Source of the DNA: Glaciihabitans sp.
Lineage (GTDB): Bacteria > Actinomycetota > Actinomycetes > Actinomycetales > Microbacteriaceae
Reading direction: 5' to 3'
Assembly: GCA_025464095.1 (NCBI GenBank)
Contig: JAODMF010000022.1
Location: 1 to 64,000 of the forward strand
DNA: 64,000 bases
Shown one piece after another: positions 9,166 to 17,174 of this stretch. Each line of letters opens with the position of its first letter. Within the stretch, counting starts at the first letter, position 1. The translations under genes and the position numbers were made by a program. The notes under the pieces were generated by a model. It made no database searches. It had not been told where the DNA came from and saw nothing but the letters and a program-made list of their open reading frames with translations.

Positions 9166-9230
9166 CGATCGCTGGGGCTTTCGCGCACCCAACCGGCCAT
9201 TTCATTCCCTCCCAGAGAAAGAATCCCCAC

Positions 9231-10625
9231 GTGTCTGACCCGTCCGAACAAATCGTGCTCGCCGATCCGTCCGTGATCGCCGGTCTCGATTATTGGCGGA
9301 CGCTCCCGGTACGGCAGCAGCCACAATGGCCGGATGCCGAGGCCGTCGGTGCGGCAAGCGCAGAGATTGCGAGCCTTCCGCCGCTGGTGTTCGCGGGCGA
9401 GATCGACATCCTCCGCGACCGCCTGGCCAAGGCGGCGCGGGGCGAAGCTTTCCTGTTGCAGGGAGGCGACTGCGCTGAGACATTTGCGGGTGCTACCGCG
9501 GAGCAGATCCGTAACCGGGTGAAGACCATCCTGCAGATGGCGGTCGTGCTCACCTACGGCGCATCCATGCCCATCGTCAAGATGGGGCGCATGGCAGGGC
9601 AGTTCGCCAAGCCCCGCTCGAACGACTTCGAGACCCGTGGCGACGTGACGCTGCCGGCCTACCGCGGCGACATCGTCAATGGCTACGACTTCACGCCGGA
9701 GTCCCGTGAGGCAGACCCCCGCCGGCTCGTGCAGGGTTACCACACGGCGGTGGCGACGCTGAACCTGATTCGCGCGTTCACCCAGGGCGGTTTCGCGGAC
9801 CTTCGCCAGGTGCACAGCTGGAACAGGGGCTTCGCCGCCAACCCGGCTAATCACGAATACGAGAAGCTCGCGAACGAGATCGACAAGGCGATCAAATTCA
9901 TGGAGGCGGCCGGCGCCGACTTCGATGAGCTGAAGCGCGTCGAGTTCTACTCCAGCCATGAGGGCCTGCTCATGGACTACGAGCGCCCCATGACCCGCAT
10001 TGACTCGCGTAACGGAACGCCGGTAAACACCTCCGCGCACTTCCTGTGGATCGGGGAGCGCACGCGGGAGCTCGACGGCGCGCACGTGGACTACTTCAGC
10101 CGGGTTCGCAATCCGATCGGCGTCAAGCTCGGCCCGACCACGAAGGTCGACGACATGAAGGCGCTCATCGACAAGCTCGATCCCGACCGCGAGCCGGGTC
10201 GCCTCACCTTCATCACGCGCATGGGCGCCGGCAAGGTTCGGGATGCCCTGCCGCCGCTGCTCGAAGCCATTAAAGAAATGGATGCCAACCCGCTCTGGGT
10301 ATCCGACCCGATGCATGGCAACGGGCTGACGACGGCGACGGGCTACAAGACTCGCCGCTTCGACGACATCGTCGACGAGGTCAAGGGCTTCTTCGAGGCC
10401 CACCGCCAGGTCGGAACCTACCCGGGCGGCATCCACATCGAGCTCACCGGCGACGACGTCACGGAGTGCCTGGGCGGGTCGGAACAGATCGACGAGGCGA
10501 CCCTCGCGACCCGCTACGAGTCCCTGTGCGACCCGCGGCTCAACCACATGCAGTCGCTGGAGCTGGCCTTCCTCGTCTCCGAGGAGCTCAGCGTCGCGGA
10601 TGCCGCGCGGTCGAGGCAGGCGTAG
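9231..10625 (+). CDS. aroG: Class II 3-deoxy-7-phosphoheptulonate synthase (DAHP synthase)
   Basis: Condenses phosphoenolpyruvate and erythrose 4-phosphate, the first step of the shikimate pathway. The 464-residue sequence is of plant/mycobacterial class II type: QGGDCAETFAG near the N-terminal third, KMGRMAGQFAKPRS, a MGAGKVRD segment and WVSDPMHGNG. The GTG at 9231 gives the typical N-terminus before WRTLPVRQQPQWPD. The gene is convergent with the PASTA kinase, an arrangement also known around Rv2178c/pknL. Its last 43 bases are repeated 92 bases downstream after the stop codon. Confidence 0.95.
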   Translation: MSDPSEQIVLADPSVIAGLDYWRTLPVRQQPQWPDAEAVGAASAEIASLPPLVFAGEIDILRDRLAKAARGEAFLLQGGDCAETFAGATAEQIRNRVKTILQMAVVLTYGASMPIVKMGRMAGQFAKPRSNDFETRGDVTLPAYRGDIVNGYDFTPESREADPRRLVQGYHTAVATLNLIRAFTQGGFADLRQVHSWNRGFAANPANHEYEKLANEIDKAIKFMEAAGADFDELKRVEFYSSHEGLLMDYERPMTRIDSRNGTPVNTSAHFLWIGERTRELDGAHVDYFSRVRNPIGVKLGPTTKVDDMKALIDKLDPDREPGRLTFITRMGAGKVRDALPPLLEAIKEMDANPLWVSDPMHGNGLTTATGYKTRRFDDIVDEVKGFFEAHRQVGTYPGGIHIELTGDDVTECLGGSEQIDEATLATRYESLCDPRLNHMQSLELAFLVSEELSVADAARSRQA

Positions 10626-10747
10626 AGCGCGGTCGCGGCAGACCTGGAGCGCGGTCGGGCAGTCCCTGCAGTGAGGAGCTCAGCGTCGCGGATGCCGCAC
10701 GGTCGAGGCAGGCTCAGAGCCCGGTCGGGGCGGTCCCGGCAGTACCG
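10581..10747 (+). repeat. Tandem copy of the aroG 3' end in the aroG/kinase convergent gap
   Basis: The segment starting GAGGAGCTCAGCGTCGCGGA at 10581, which encodes the aroG C-terminus EELSVADAARSRQA, recurs at 10673 with one mismatch over about 42 bases. The period is 92 bases. Between and after the copies a smaller motif, GAGCGCGGTCGSGGCAG and variants, occurs three times. The array runs up to the stop codon of the convergent kinase gene. It is non-coding after the aroG stop. Confidence 0.85.
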
Positions 10748-12697
10748 CTAGATCGTGAAGGTGATGGTCAGCGTGCTGCCCTTCGCCACCTTCTGGCCGA
10801 CGTTCGGCGTCACCGTGTCGACGGTGACGACCGACGGGGCCGCATCCGCCTTCTTGTTGTAGTTCAGGTTCGTGAAACCGGCGTCGATGAGCTTCTGCTT
10901 TGCGACGAGCCAGGTATCGCCGATCACGTTTGGAATCACGACCATCTCTGGCCCGCGCGAGATGGTGAGCGAGACGGACTCCCCGACGCGGATCGGCTGC
11001 GTGACGCCGCTGCTGTTCTTGTCACGTTCGATCTCGATCACGAGGTTCTTGTCGACCTTGGCGTTGTAGATCTGGCTGCCCGGCTGCGGAGTGAGCCCCG
11101 CGGCAGTGACGCGGGCGGCGGCATCCGCATAGCTGAGACCGGTGACCTGCGGCAGGCGTCCCGCAGAGACCACGAGGGTGATCTGGCGCTGTTCGCTGTA
11201 CGTCGACCTGCCTGCGAGGCTCTTGCCATTGTTGTCGAGTGCATCAATGACCGTGCCGAGTGCCACCTTGTTGTCGAACTGCTGGATCGACTTGGCCGCG
11301 TTGACGAAGCGGGCCTTGGTGATTGCGTCCTTCGCCTGCTGCTCCGGGATACCAATGAGTGTCGGCAGCGCGATGAGCGCGGGGCCGATCGACTTCTTCA
11401 GCGTGATGACGGCGCCCTTGCTCACCGAGGCGCCGGCCTGCGGCGTCGTGCGCGAGACCAGGCCCCGGTCGACCACCGGGTCGTGGACATCCGCGACTGT
11501 GGATGCGACGCGGAACCCCTGGTCGGTGAGCAGCGTGGTGGCCGCCTCGACACTGCGGCCCGCCACGTCGGGAACTGTGGCCTGCGCACCCGGCCCGGCG
11601 CCGAAGTACCAGCCGGTTCCTCCGGCGAGCGCGGCCAGCAGGATGACGAGGCCAAACAGCCACCATCCTCGCGCCCGACGCTTTTGCGCCTTCGCTGCCA
11701 GCACGGACGTGCTTGTGGTCGGCGCAGCCACGGCCTCCGGCGTCCTGGCCCGGCCGCGCAGCACGGCCGTCTCTGCGGTGGCGCCCCGAATAGGCAGTGA
11801 GGGCTGGTAGACGGCTGTTCGTTGCACGGTGGTCGCCGAGGTCGCGGCACTGGTGCCGAGCAGCGACTGGGTCTCCTGCAGCTGCTCGAGCATCACGCGC
11901 GCGTCACGCGGTCGCTCGTCGGGTTCGCGCGCGGTCGCCCACAGCACGAGCTCATCCAGCTCGACCGGCACCCTCGAGTTCTTGCTGCTGGGCGTCGGAA
12001 CCGAGTCGTTGGCGTGCTGGTAGGCGATCTGCATCGGCTGCTCACCCTTGAACGGCTGCTCGCCGGTGAGCATCTCGTACATCATGATCCCGACCGCATA
12101 GATATCGCTGCGGGCGTCGGCGATGCCGCGGGTGACAAGTTCGGGGGAGAGGTAGGCGATGGTGCCGAGCAGTGCGGCACCCGTCGCGGTATTCGCGCTG
12201 GCAGCGCGGGCGAGCCCGAAGTCGCCGATCTTGATTCGGCCGTCATCCGCGAGCAGCACGTTCTCAGGCTTGAGATCGCGGTGCACGATGCCCGCCTTGT
12301 GCGCGGCAGCGAGTCCGGACAGTACGGCCTCGAGCACGTCCAGCGTTTGGTCGGTCGTGAGCCTGCCGTGCTCCTGCATGAGGTCGCGCAGGGTTATTCC
12401 GGGCAGGTACTCCATCACCAGGTAGGCCATGTCGCTGTCCTGACCCTGGTCGTAGACATTTACGACGTTGGGGTGAGCGAGGCGGGCGGCCGATCGCGCC
12501 TCCTGGATGAAGCGCTCCTTGAACTGGCTGTCGTCGGCCAGGTGCCCGTGCATGATCTTGAGCGCGACCCTGCGCTCGAGGCGCAGGTCGGTGGCGAGGT
12601 AGACCGTCGCCATGCCACCGCGCGCAATGCGCGAACGAACCTGGTACCGGCCGTCGACGAGACGACCGATCATCGGATCCGTACTGTTGGCAGTCAC
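10748..12697 (-). CDS. pknL: Membrane Ser/Thr protein kinase with PASTA domains (PknL-like)
   Basis: A receptor kinase expected to sense cell-wall fragments and phosphorylate division or wall proteins. Residues 1-280 form the kinase: glycine loop IARGGMATVYLA, Lys47, HRDLKPEN with HRD at 139-141, and DFG at 159-161. One membrane segment (WWLFGLVILLAALAG) follows a basic stretch, then four extracellular PASTA repeats reach the C-terminus. All catalytic residues are present and the 649-residue length is normal. Neighbours aroG, an Rv2175c-like gene and a polyprenyl synthase match the M. tuberculosis pknL locus rather than the pknB/rodA/pbpA locus, so PknL orthology is preferred by context. Confidence 0.9.
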   Translation of the reverse strand: MTANSTDPMIGRLVDGRYQVRSRIARGGMATVYLATDLRLERRVALKIMHGHLADDSQFKERFIQEARSAARLAHPNVVNVYDQGQDSDMAYLVMEYLPGITLRDLMQEHGRLTTDQTLDVLEAVLSGLAAAHKAGIVHRDLKPENVLLADDGRIKIGDFGLARAASANTATGAALLGTIAYLSPELVTRGIADARSDIYAVGIMMYEMLTGEQPFKGEQPMQIAYQHANDSVPTPSSKNSRVPVELDELVLWATAREPDERPRDARVMLEQLQETQSLLGTSAATSATTVQRTAVYQPSLPIRGATAETAVLRGRARTPEAVAAPTTSTSVLAAKAQKRRARGWWLFGLVILLAALAGGTGWYFGAGPGAQATVPDVAGRSVEAATTLLTDQGFRVASTVADVHDPVVDRGLVSRTTPQAGASVSKGAVITLKKSIGPALIALPTLIGIPEQQAKDAITKARFVNAAKSIQQFDNKVALGTVIDALDNNGKSLAGRSTYSEQRQITLVVSAGRLPQVTGLSYADAAARVTAAGLTPQPGSQIYNAKVDKNLVIEIERDKNSSGVTQPIRVGESVSLTISRGPEMVVIPNVIGDTWLVAKQKLIDAGFTNLNYNKKADAAPSVVTVDTVTPNVGQKVAKGSTLTITFTI

Positions 12698-12771
12698 CCT
12701 CAGAGTCTAAGTAAGCGGCCTGAAAGCATCCCGTTGAACACGGCGCAAGCTGGCTATTGGCCGGGCGCGTG

Positions 12772-14148
12772 TTACTTGAGCGCAGCCAACCAGGAGCGGG
12801 CGGACGTTTCCCATTTCGCGTACGCCGTCGGGTACCCGGAGATCTGAACCGCCTGTGCTGCCTTGGTGACTGTCATTGACTGCCAGCCGGGGATGTCCAG
12901 CAGGCCGCGGGTATGTCCTTTGTTGGGGTTCGACGGGCCGCCGTAGAACAGTTTCGAGGCGTAGGTCGTGTCGGAGAGCTGCTTCGCAGTTCCCCACCCG
13001 GTGCTCGGCCGCTGCTGGAAGAGGCCCACAGAGTCCCGGTCCCCGCCGCTGAGGTTCTGCAGGCCGGATTCCTGGGCTGCCGCCGCAAGAGCAATGACGA
13101 TGCCGTACTCCGGCACGCCCAGCGATTGCCCGACGCGGATGATCGTGGTCGCGTTCGTCTTCATGGCCGGACTGAGCGGAACCGTCTCACCGCCGACGGA
13201 AGCCGTGCTGAGGCCGGGGATGACGAGCTTGTGCCCGGCATAGATGATGCTGCTGGACGTCAGGCCGTTGGCCTTCTGGAGCGCTGCGACCGTGACGCTG
13301 AACTTCTTGGCGATCGAGGTCAGGGTGTCGCCCGACTTGATCGTGTAGCTGCCGTTCGAAGTCGTCGGCGGCGCTGACGCCGGCGGGGCCGTCACCGGCG
13401 GAGGGGTGACCGGCGGCTTAGTGACAGGCGGCTTCGTCGCCGCCGACTTGGTCGGGATCAGCAGCTTTTGGCCGGGGTAGATGATGCTCGACCACTTCAG
13501 GTGGTTCGCGGTGAGCACCGACTGCGTCGTTACGCCGAACTTGTTGGCTATACGTGAGATCGTGTCGCCCGAGCGGATCGTGTACTTCACGGTCGAGCTC
13601 GCGGCCGCCGTGTGCACCGCTGGTGCGGGCGCCTTCGTGACGACCGGCGCGGACTTCGACAGTTTCAAGTGCTGCCCGGGAAAGATCACTGACTTCCAGC
13701 TCAGGCCGTTCATCGCCAGAACGGATGCTGTAGACAGGCCGAAGCGACCGGCAATCTCACTGACCGTGTCGCCACCCCGCACGACGTAGGTCGAGGGCGC
13801 CGTCGCCGTTTGCACCGCCGGTGACGGAAGAGTGGAGGCGGGGATGGCCGCCGTCGCGCTTGCCCGAGCGAGGGCATCCCGAACTACGGAGCCGAGGTCA
13901 GCCGTGTCGGCCTTGGGCTTCGGTGGCCGCTTCGGGCCGGAATTCTCCGGATTGGTGCCGAGGTTGAGGCTCGCCATCGCGAGCGAGCCAACGAGCACGA
14001 TGGGCACCGTCGCGAAGAGGCCGCGAGCTACGCGTTCGCGATGAGCCGGGTGCCGTGCCGGTGGGAGGGGCGCCGCGAGGCGCGTCGGAATAAGACCGGC
14101 AAGCGCTGCCGGAAACACGGCGCTGTCATCGTCCCGTGTAGTTGTCAT
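12772..14148 (-). CDS. LysM-repeat cell-wall protein with C-terminal lysozyme-like domain
   Basis: 458 residues. A cytoplasmic head of about 60 residues is followed by a membrane or uncleaved signal segment (GLFATVPIVLVGSLAMASL). Three LysM domains, each starting with a YVVRGGDT/YTIRSGDT/YTIKSGDT motif, are separated by Ala/Pro/Thr-rich linkers, one being a KPPVTKPPVTPPP stretch. The last 130 residues contain AAAQESGLQNLSGGDRDSVG followed by LFQQRPSTGWG, a lysozyme/transglycosylase-like fold with a likely catalytic Glu. It probably binds and cuts peptidoglycan at the cell surface. ATG at 14148 is chosen over an upstream in-frame start because GCGGGGA precedes it; the longer form adds 34 atypical residues. 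Confidence 0.82.
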   Translation of the reverse strand: MTTTRDDDSAVFPAALAGLIPTRLAAPLPPARHPAHRERVARGLFATVPIVLVGSLAMASLNLGTNPENSGPKRPPKPKADTADLGSVVRDALARASATAAIPASTLPSPAVQTATAPSTYVVRGGDTVSEIAGRFGLSTASVLAMNGLSWKSVIFPGQHLKLSKSAPVVTKAPAPAVHTAAASSTVKYTIRSGDTISRIANKFGVTTQSVLTANHLKWSSIIYPGQKLLIPTKSAATKPPVTKPPVTPPPVTAPPASAPPTTSNGSYTIKSGDTLTSIAKKFSVTVAALQKANGLTSSSIIYAGHKLVIPGLSTASVGGETVPLSPAMKTNATTIIRVGQSLGVPEYGIVIALAAAAQESGLQNLSGGDRDSVGLFQQRPSTGWGTAKQLSDTTYASKLFYGGPSNPNKGHTRGLLDIPGWQSMTVTKAAQAVQISGYPTAYAKWETSARSWLAALK

Positions 14149-14339
14149 TGCTGATCCCCGCTTTGTTCCGACCTGTCCCTGAACCTGGGAGAGAACAAGC
14201 CACCCCCGTGACCTTCCGACAAAACTGACACAGTTAATGGTACGTGTCAATCACAGTTACTGCTGTTACGGGAGTTAACATGCGCGAAACAATCGAGTCA
14301 ATGCGGATGATCCGCCCGCGGGCGTGAAAAGATTAACGA
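14149..14339. promoter_or_regulatory. Divergent intergenic region with a structured leader for the LysM gene
   Basis: This 191-base gap separates the LysM gene (minus) and the Rv2175c-like gene (plus). On the LysM strand the leader can fold: GCTTGTTC pairs with GAACAAAGC (plus-strand 14160-14200) around an inner TCCC/GGGA stem, just before the GCGGGGA ribosome site. TTGACA is present farther upstream on the same strand. Actinobacterial wall-hydrolase genes are often riboswitch controlled, but the conserved bases of the c-di-AMP class were not found here. Confidence 0.3.
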
Positions 14340-14681
14340 GTGACCGACCTCCCCGACGTGAACTGGCTCACGATCCCTGACCTCACCGAGTTGCTCGGGT
14401 TGAAGGTGAGCCAGGTGCGCCGGCTGATCGAAGACCGTGCGCTGCTCGCCCAGCGCATCGATGGCGTGTGGAAGGTTCCGGCGGCGTTTATCGCCGGCAA
14501 TGAGCCCCTCGGTGAACTCAGGGGAACGCTTGTGGTTCTCGGTGACAGCGGCTTCAGTGACGACGAAGCCATGCGCTGGCTGCTCTCGCCCGAGGACAGT
14601 CTCGGCGTCAGCCCCGTGGATGCTCTTCGCGCCGGCCGGAAGGCCGAGGTTCGCCGGGTCGCCCAGGCGCTCGGGTTCTGA
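14340..14681 (+). CDS. Rv2175c-family winged-helix DNA-binding protein
   Basis: 113 residues. The N-terminal half, NWLTIPDLTELLGLKVSQVR followed by RLIEDRALLAQRIDGVW, reads as a helix-turn-helix of the excisionase/MerR-like type. The C-terminal half, with DSGFSDDEAMRWLLSPEDSL, matches the conserved C-terminal region of the mycobacterial Rv2175c protein. Rv2175c is a known PknL substrate; here the kinase is two genes away, consistent with a kinase-target pair. The long N-terminal extension carrying the mycobacterial phosphothreonine is absent, so regulation may differ. GTG at 14340 is the start. The last codons, TTC TGA, begin a 16-base tandem array. Confidence 0.8.
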   Translation: MTDLPDVNWLTIPDLTELLGLKVSQVRRLIEDRALLAQRIDGVWKVPAAFIAGNEPLGELRGTLVVLGDSGFSDDEAMRWLLSPEDSLGVSPVDALRAGRKAEVRRVAQALGF

Positions 14682-14787
14682 CTATCTGGGGTTCTGACCA
14701 CTCCGTCTTCTGACCACTCCGTCTTCTGACTACTGCGTCTTCTGACTACTGCGTCTTCTGACTACTCCGTCTTCTGACCACCGTGCC
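14676..14787 (+). repeat. 16-bp tandem array starting in the last codon of the Rv2175c-like gene
   Basis: Seven head-to-tail 16-base units, TTCTGACCACTCCGTC and variants, start at 14676, where TTCTGA is the final Phe codon plus stop of the preceding gene. Units 2 and 3 are identical and 4 and 5 are identical, showing recent local duplication. There are no spacers, so it is not CRISPR. A degenerate eighth unit may begin at 14788. The array lies in the convergent gap before the polyprenyl synthase. Confidence 0.9.
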
Positions 14788-14848
14788 TTCTACTGTGTCG
14801 AGCTCCCGTAGCGATCGGGCGCCCGCTGCGGCCCGCTCGACCGCCTGG

Positions 14849-15967
14849 CTAGGCGACGCGCTTCGTTACGGTGTCGGTCAACTGGAGCAACTGCTCCCGA
14901 GCGGATGCCGCGAGCGGGGCGGTCGCCAGGGCAGCCCTCGCTTTCTCGACATTCAGGTCGATCACGCGCTCCACCTGCGCGACGGCGCCGGAGTCGCGGA
15001 TCGCGGTCTGCAGCATGGTGATCTGTTGCCCATCCAGATCCTTGTCGCCGAGAAGTTCGTCGAGCAGGTGCATCGCGGTCGCGGGGAGCTTGGTGCGCGC
15101 GAGCCCGATCAGTACTGTGCGTTTGCCCTCGCGCAGGTCGTCGCCGGCTGGCTTTCCGGTGACCTGGGGGTCGCCGAAAACGCCGAGGAGGTCATCCCGC
15201 AGCTGGTAGGCAATGCCCAGCGGGAGGCCGAAGTCCCGCAGCGCCGCCACCTGGGCGAGGCTGCCGTTGCCCAGGCAGGCGCCGATCGCGAGCGGCTCTT
15301 CGACGCTGTATTTGGCTGACTTGTAGACGATCACGCGGTGCGCCCGCGGCAGGAGCTCCGCTTCGGGCCGCGAGCTCCACGAGTTCTCTTCGAGGATGTC
15401 GAGGTATTGCCCGACGGTGACTTCGGTGCGCATGCGGTTGAACTCCGCCCGCGAGGCCCGTGCAGCGTCTCGGTTGCCGAGCGTGGCAAGACCGGCATCC
15501 AGTAGCTCGTCGCTCCAGCCGAGCAGAAGGTCGCCGAGCAGAAGCGCGGAGGAGGTGCCGAACGATGCCGCATTCCCCGACCACCCGGCGTCCCGGTGCA
15601 CTGCTTCGAAGCGCCTGTGCGCGGCAGGCAACCCGCGACGGGTATCAGAGCTGTCCATGATGTCGTCGTGCACGAGTGCCGCGGCGTGGAAGACCTCGAG
15701 CGCGCTTGACGCGGTCACCACGGCGGCGAGGTCCCTCGGGCTGGGAGCATCCAACAGTTCGAGGTCGTCCCGACCGGCGCCGACGGCCTGCCAGCCCCAA
15801 TAGCAGAACAGTGCTCGAAACCGTTTGCCTCCGCTCAGGAGACCTGCGGCGAAGTCGAGCACCGTAGAGAGCTCGGGCGCGATTGCGGTGATCTCCGGCG
15901 TGCGCTCAGCCAGGAATTCGTCGATTCTGAACTGGACAAGGTCAACTAACCGGGTACTCACAGGCAC
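14849..15967 (-). CDS. Polyprenyl diphosphate synthase (IdsA/GrcC family)
   Basis: An E-type prenyltransferase that adds isopentenyl diphosphate to allylic primers to make a geranylgeranyl or longer diphosphate for menaquinone, carotenoid or lipid carriers. The 372-residue sequence has the first Asp-rich motif in VHDDIMDSSDTRRG and the second as QLRDDLLGVFGD, plus GGKRFRALFCYWGW at the N-terminal side. Product chain length cannot be read with confidence. The neighbouring Rv2175c-like and kinase genes mirror Rv2173 (idsA2). GTG at 15967 sits six bases after TAGGCT on the same strand, suggesting a leaderless message; a second GTG lies two codons inside. Confidence 0.9.
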   Translation of the reverse strand: MPVSTRLVDLVQFRIDEFLAERTPEITAIAPELSTVLDFAAGLLSGGKRFRALFCYWGWQAVGAGRDDLELLDAPSPRDLAAVVTASSALEVFHAAALVHDDIMDSSDTRRGLPAAHRRFEAVHRDAGWSGNAASFGTSSALLLGDLLLGWSDELLDAGLATLGNRDAARASRAEFNRMRTEVTVGQYLDILEENSWSSRPEAELLPRAHRVIVYKSAKYSVEEPLAIGACLGNGSLAQVAALRDFGLPLGIAYQLRDDLLGVFGDPQVTGKPAGDDLREGKRTVLIGLARTKLPATAMHLLDELLGDKDLDGQQITMLQTAIRDSGAVAQVERVIDLNVEKARAALATAPLAASAREQLLQLTDTVTKRVA

Positions 15968-15973
15968 GCGCCT

Positions 15974-15979
15974 AGCCTA
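15974..15979 (-). promoter_or_regulatory. -10 box of a probably leaderless polyprenyl synthase transcript
   Basis: TAGGCT on the minus strand ends six bases before the GTG at 15967 and no Shine-Dalgarno lies between them. Confidence 0.45.
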
Positions 15980-16044
15980 GCCAGACCTGCGGGGCTACTA
16001 TTAAGGCCTACTACCGGCCTCGATCCCGTACAGAGGGGAACAGG

Positions 16045-16401
16045 ATGCCACTTTCCGAGCAGGAGCAGCGCCTCCTGGAGGAGATGGAGCGCAGCCTCTA
16101 TCACAATGATGCGGATTTCGTCGCGTCGGTTTCATCCCACCGGGGTCGTCCGAGTTACGCGATTGTCGTCACCGGCGTGCTGCTCGGAATCGTCGGGATC
16201 GCGACGCTTCTCACCGGCGTTATCGTTCGCGTGCCCTTTGTCGGCGTGCTCGGTTTCGTCGTGATGTTCGTTGGTGTGCTCCTCGCCGTCAGTCCGCCCC
16301 GCCGACCGGGCGCCGCGTCCACATCACGACCGGGGAAGTCCTCGTTCCTGCACAATTTCGGCGATCGCGCAGACAAGCGCTCGGATGAGCCGAGCGAGTA
16401 G
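16045..16401 (+). CDS. DUF3040 small membrane protein
   Basis: 118 residues starting MPLSEQEQRLLEEMERSLY, the hallmark N-terminal helix of DUF3040 proteins, followed by two membrane helices (about residues 36-58 and 62-82) and a basic tail. Function is unknown. A member of this family (Rv2169c) lies between mraZ and idsA2 in M. tuberculosis, so the position is conserved. It begins with an ATG after AGAGGGGAAC and ends at a strong terminator. Confidence 0.88.
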   Translation: MPLSEQEQRLLEEMERSLYHNDADFVASVSSHRGRPSYAIVVTGVLLGIVGIATLLTGVIVRVPFVGVLGFVVMFVGVLLAVSPPRRPGAASTSRPGKSSFLHNFGDRADKRSDEPSE

Positions 16402-16452
16402 GGCTTCGCACCCCCTTCCTCCACGGGCACCCACCAGGGCTGCCGGAAACCA

Positions 16453-16478
16453 GGCCAACCTTCGGGTTGGCCTTTTTT
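16453..16478 (+). terminator. Intrinsic terminator after the DUF3040 gene
   Basis: A perfect 8-base stem, GGCCAACC / GGTTGGCC, with a TTCG loop is followed by six T residues. It separates the DUF3040 gene from the mraZ promoter. Confidence 0.92.
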
Positions 16479-16573
16479 GTGTCCATTTTTGGCCCCGAAC
16501 GGGTGAAATCGCTCCATTTTCCTCCACCCCGTGATTCCTTGTCATTACTGGGAAGTCCCTCCGACTGGGGTCA

Positions 16574-16624
16574 TATCATGTGCCAATGTCATTGATTGGT
16601 GGAGGTAAGTGGAGTAAAGTGGAG
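16574..16624 (+). promoter_or_regulatory. mraZ promoter and three-box MraZ operator
   Basis: TATCAT at 16574-16579 is a plausible -10 box. Downstream, GTGGAG occurs three times at 16599, 16609 and 16619 with exact 10-base spacing, so the boxes lie on the same DNA face. MraZ proteins elsewhere bind three or four short direct repeats spaced about 10 bases upstream of their own gene, so this is most likely the autoregulatory site of the dcw operon. The boxes lie downstream of the proposed -10, compatible with repression. Confidence 0.75.
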
Positions 16625-16665
16625 TCACCTTAGTACCTGGCCGGAGAGAAGAGGGGGGTGCGCAC

Positions 16666-17097
16666 GTGTTCCTTGGCACCTACGCGCCCAAGCTCGACGA
16701 CAAGGGCCGCCTGATCCTCCCGGCGAAGTTCTGGGACGAACTCGCATCCGGCGTCGTGATCACCCGCGGGCAGGAGCGCTGCCTCTATGTCTTCAGCACG
16801 AAAGAGTTCGAGAGCCTGCACGAGAAGATCCGCCAGGCACCCGTCACCAGCAAGCAGGGGCGCGACTTCCTGCGGCTGTTCCTCTCCGGTGCCAACCAGG
16901 AGCAGCCGGACAAGCAGCGTCGAGTGACGATCCCCGCCGGCCTTCGTGAGTACGCGGGTCTCGATCGCGAACTCACGGTCATCGGCGCTGGCAGCCGTGC
17001 CGAGATCTGGGACACCGAAGCCTGGAACACCTACTACAACGAGACCGAATCCGACTTTGCGAACACCTCGGAGGAGGTGATCCCGGGGCTCTTCTAA
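16666..17097 (+). CDS. mraZ: Transcriptional regulator MraZ
   Basis: 143 residues with two SpoVT/AbrB-like swapped-hairpin domains. The first begins [20 protein letters not shown] and the second contains [18 protein letters not shown]. MraZ is a ring-forming DNA-binding protein that represses its own division/cell-wall operon. The GTG start gives the standard N-terminus, and AGAGAAGAGGGGGG lies upstream as ribosome site. It is the first gene of the dcw cluster, 77 bases before rsmH. Confidence 0.96.
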   Translation: MFLGTYAPKLDDKGRLILPAKFWDELASGVVITRGQERCLYVFSTKEFESLHEKIRQAPVTSKQGRDFLRLFLSGANQEQPDKQRRVTIPAGLREYAGLDRELTVIGAGSRAEIWDTEAWNTYYNETESDFANTSEEVIPGLF

Positions 17098-17174
17098 TGC
17101 CTTGGCGTTGACTCCCAGCCGTTCGGCGCCCTGTCTTCACTTCCCCGTGGACAGGTCGGAATGGATGGGGATCA

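Noticed and set aside
14149..14230. c-di-AMP (ydaO-type) riboswitch before the LysM gene
   Set aside because: The gene class fits, but I could not find the conserved GGGGUGAAUC-type and related core bases; only a simple hairpin is visible.
14676..14787. CRISPR array
   Set aside because: The 16-base units are directly adjacent with no spacers; the same holds for the arrays at 39616 and 43201. No cas gene is present.
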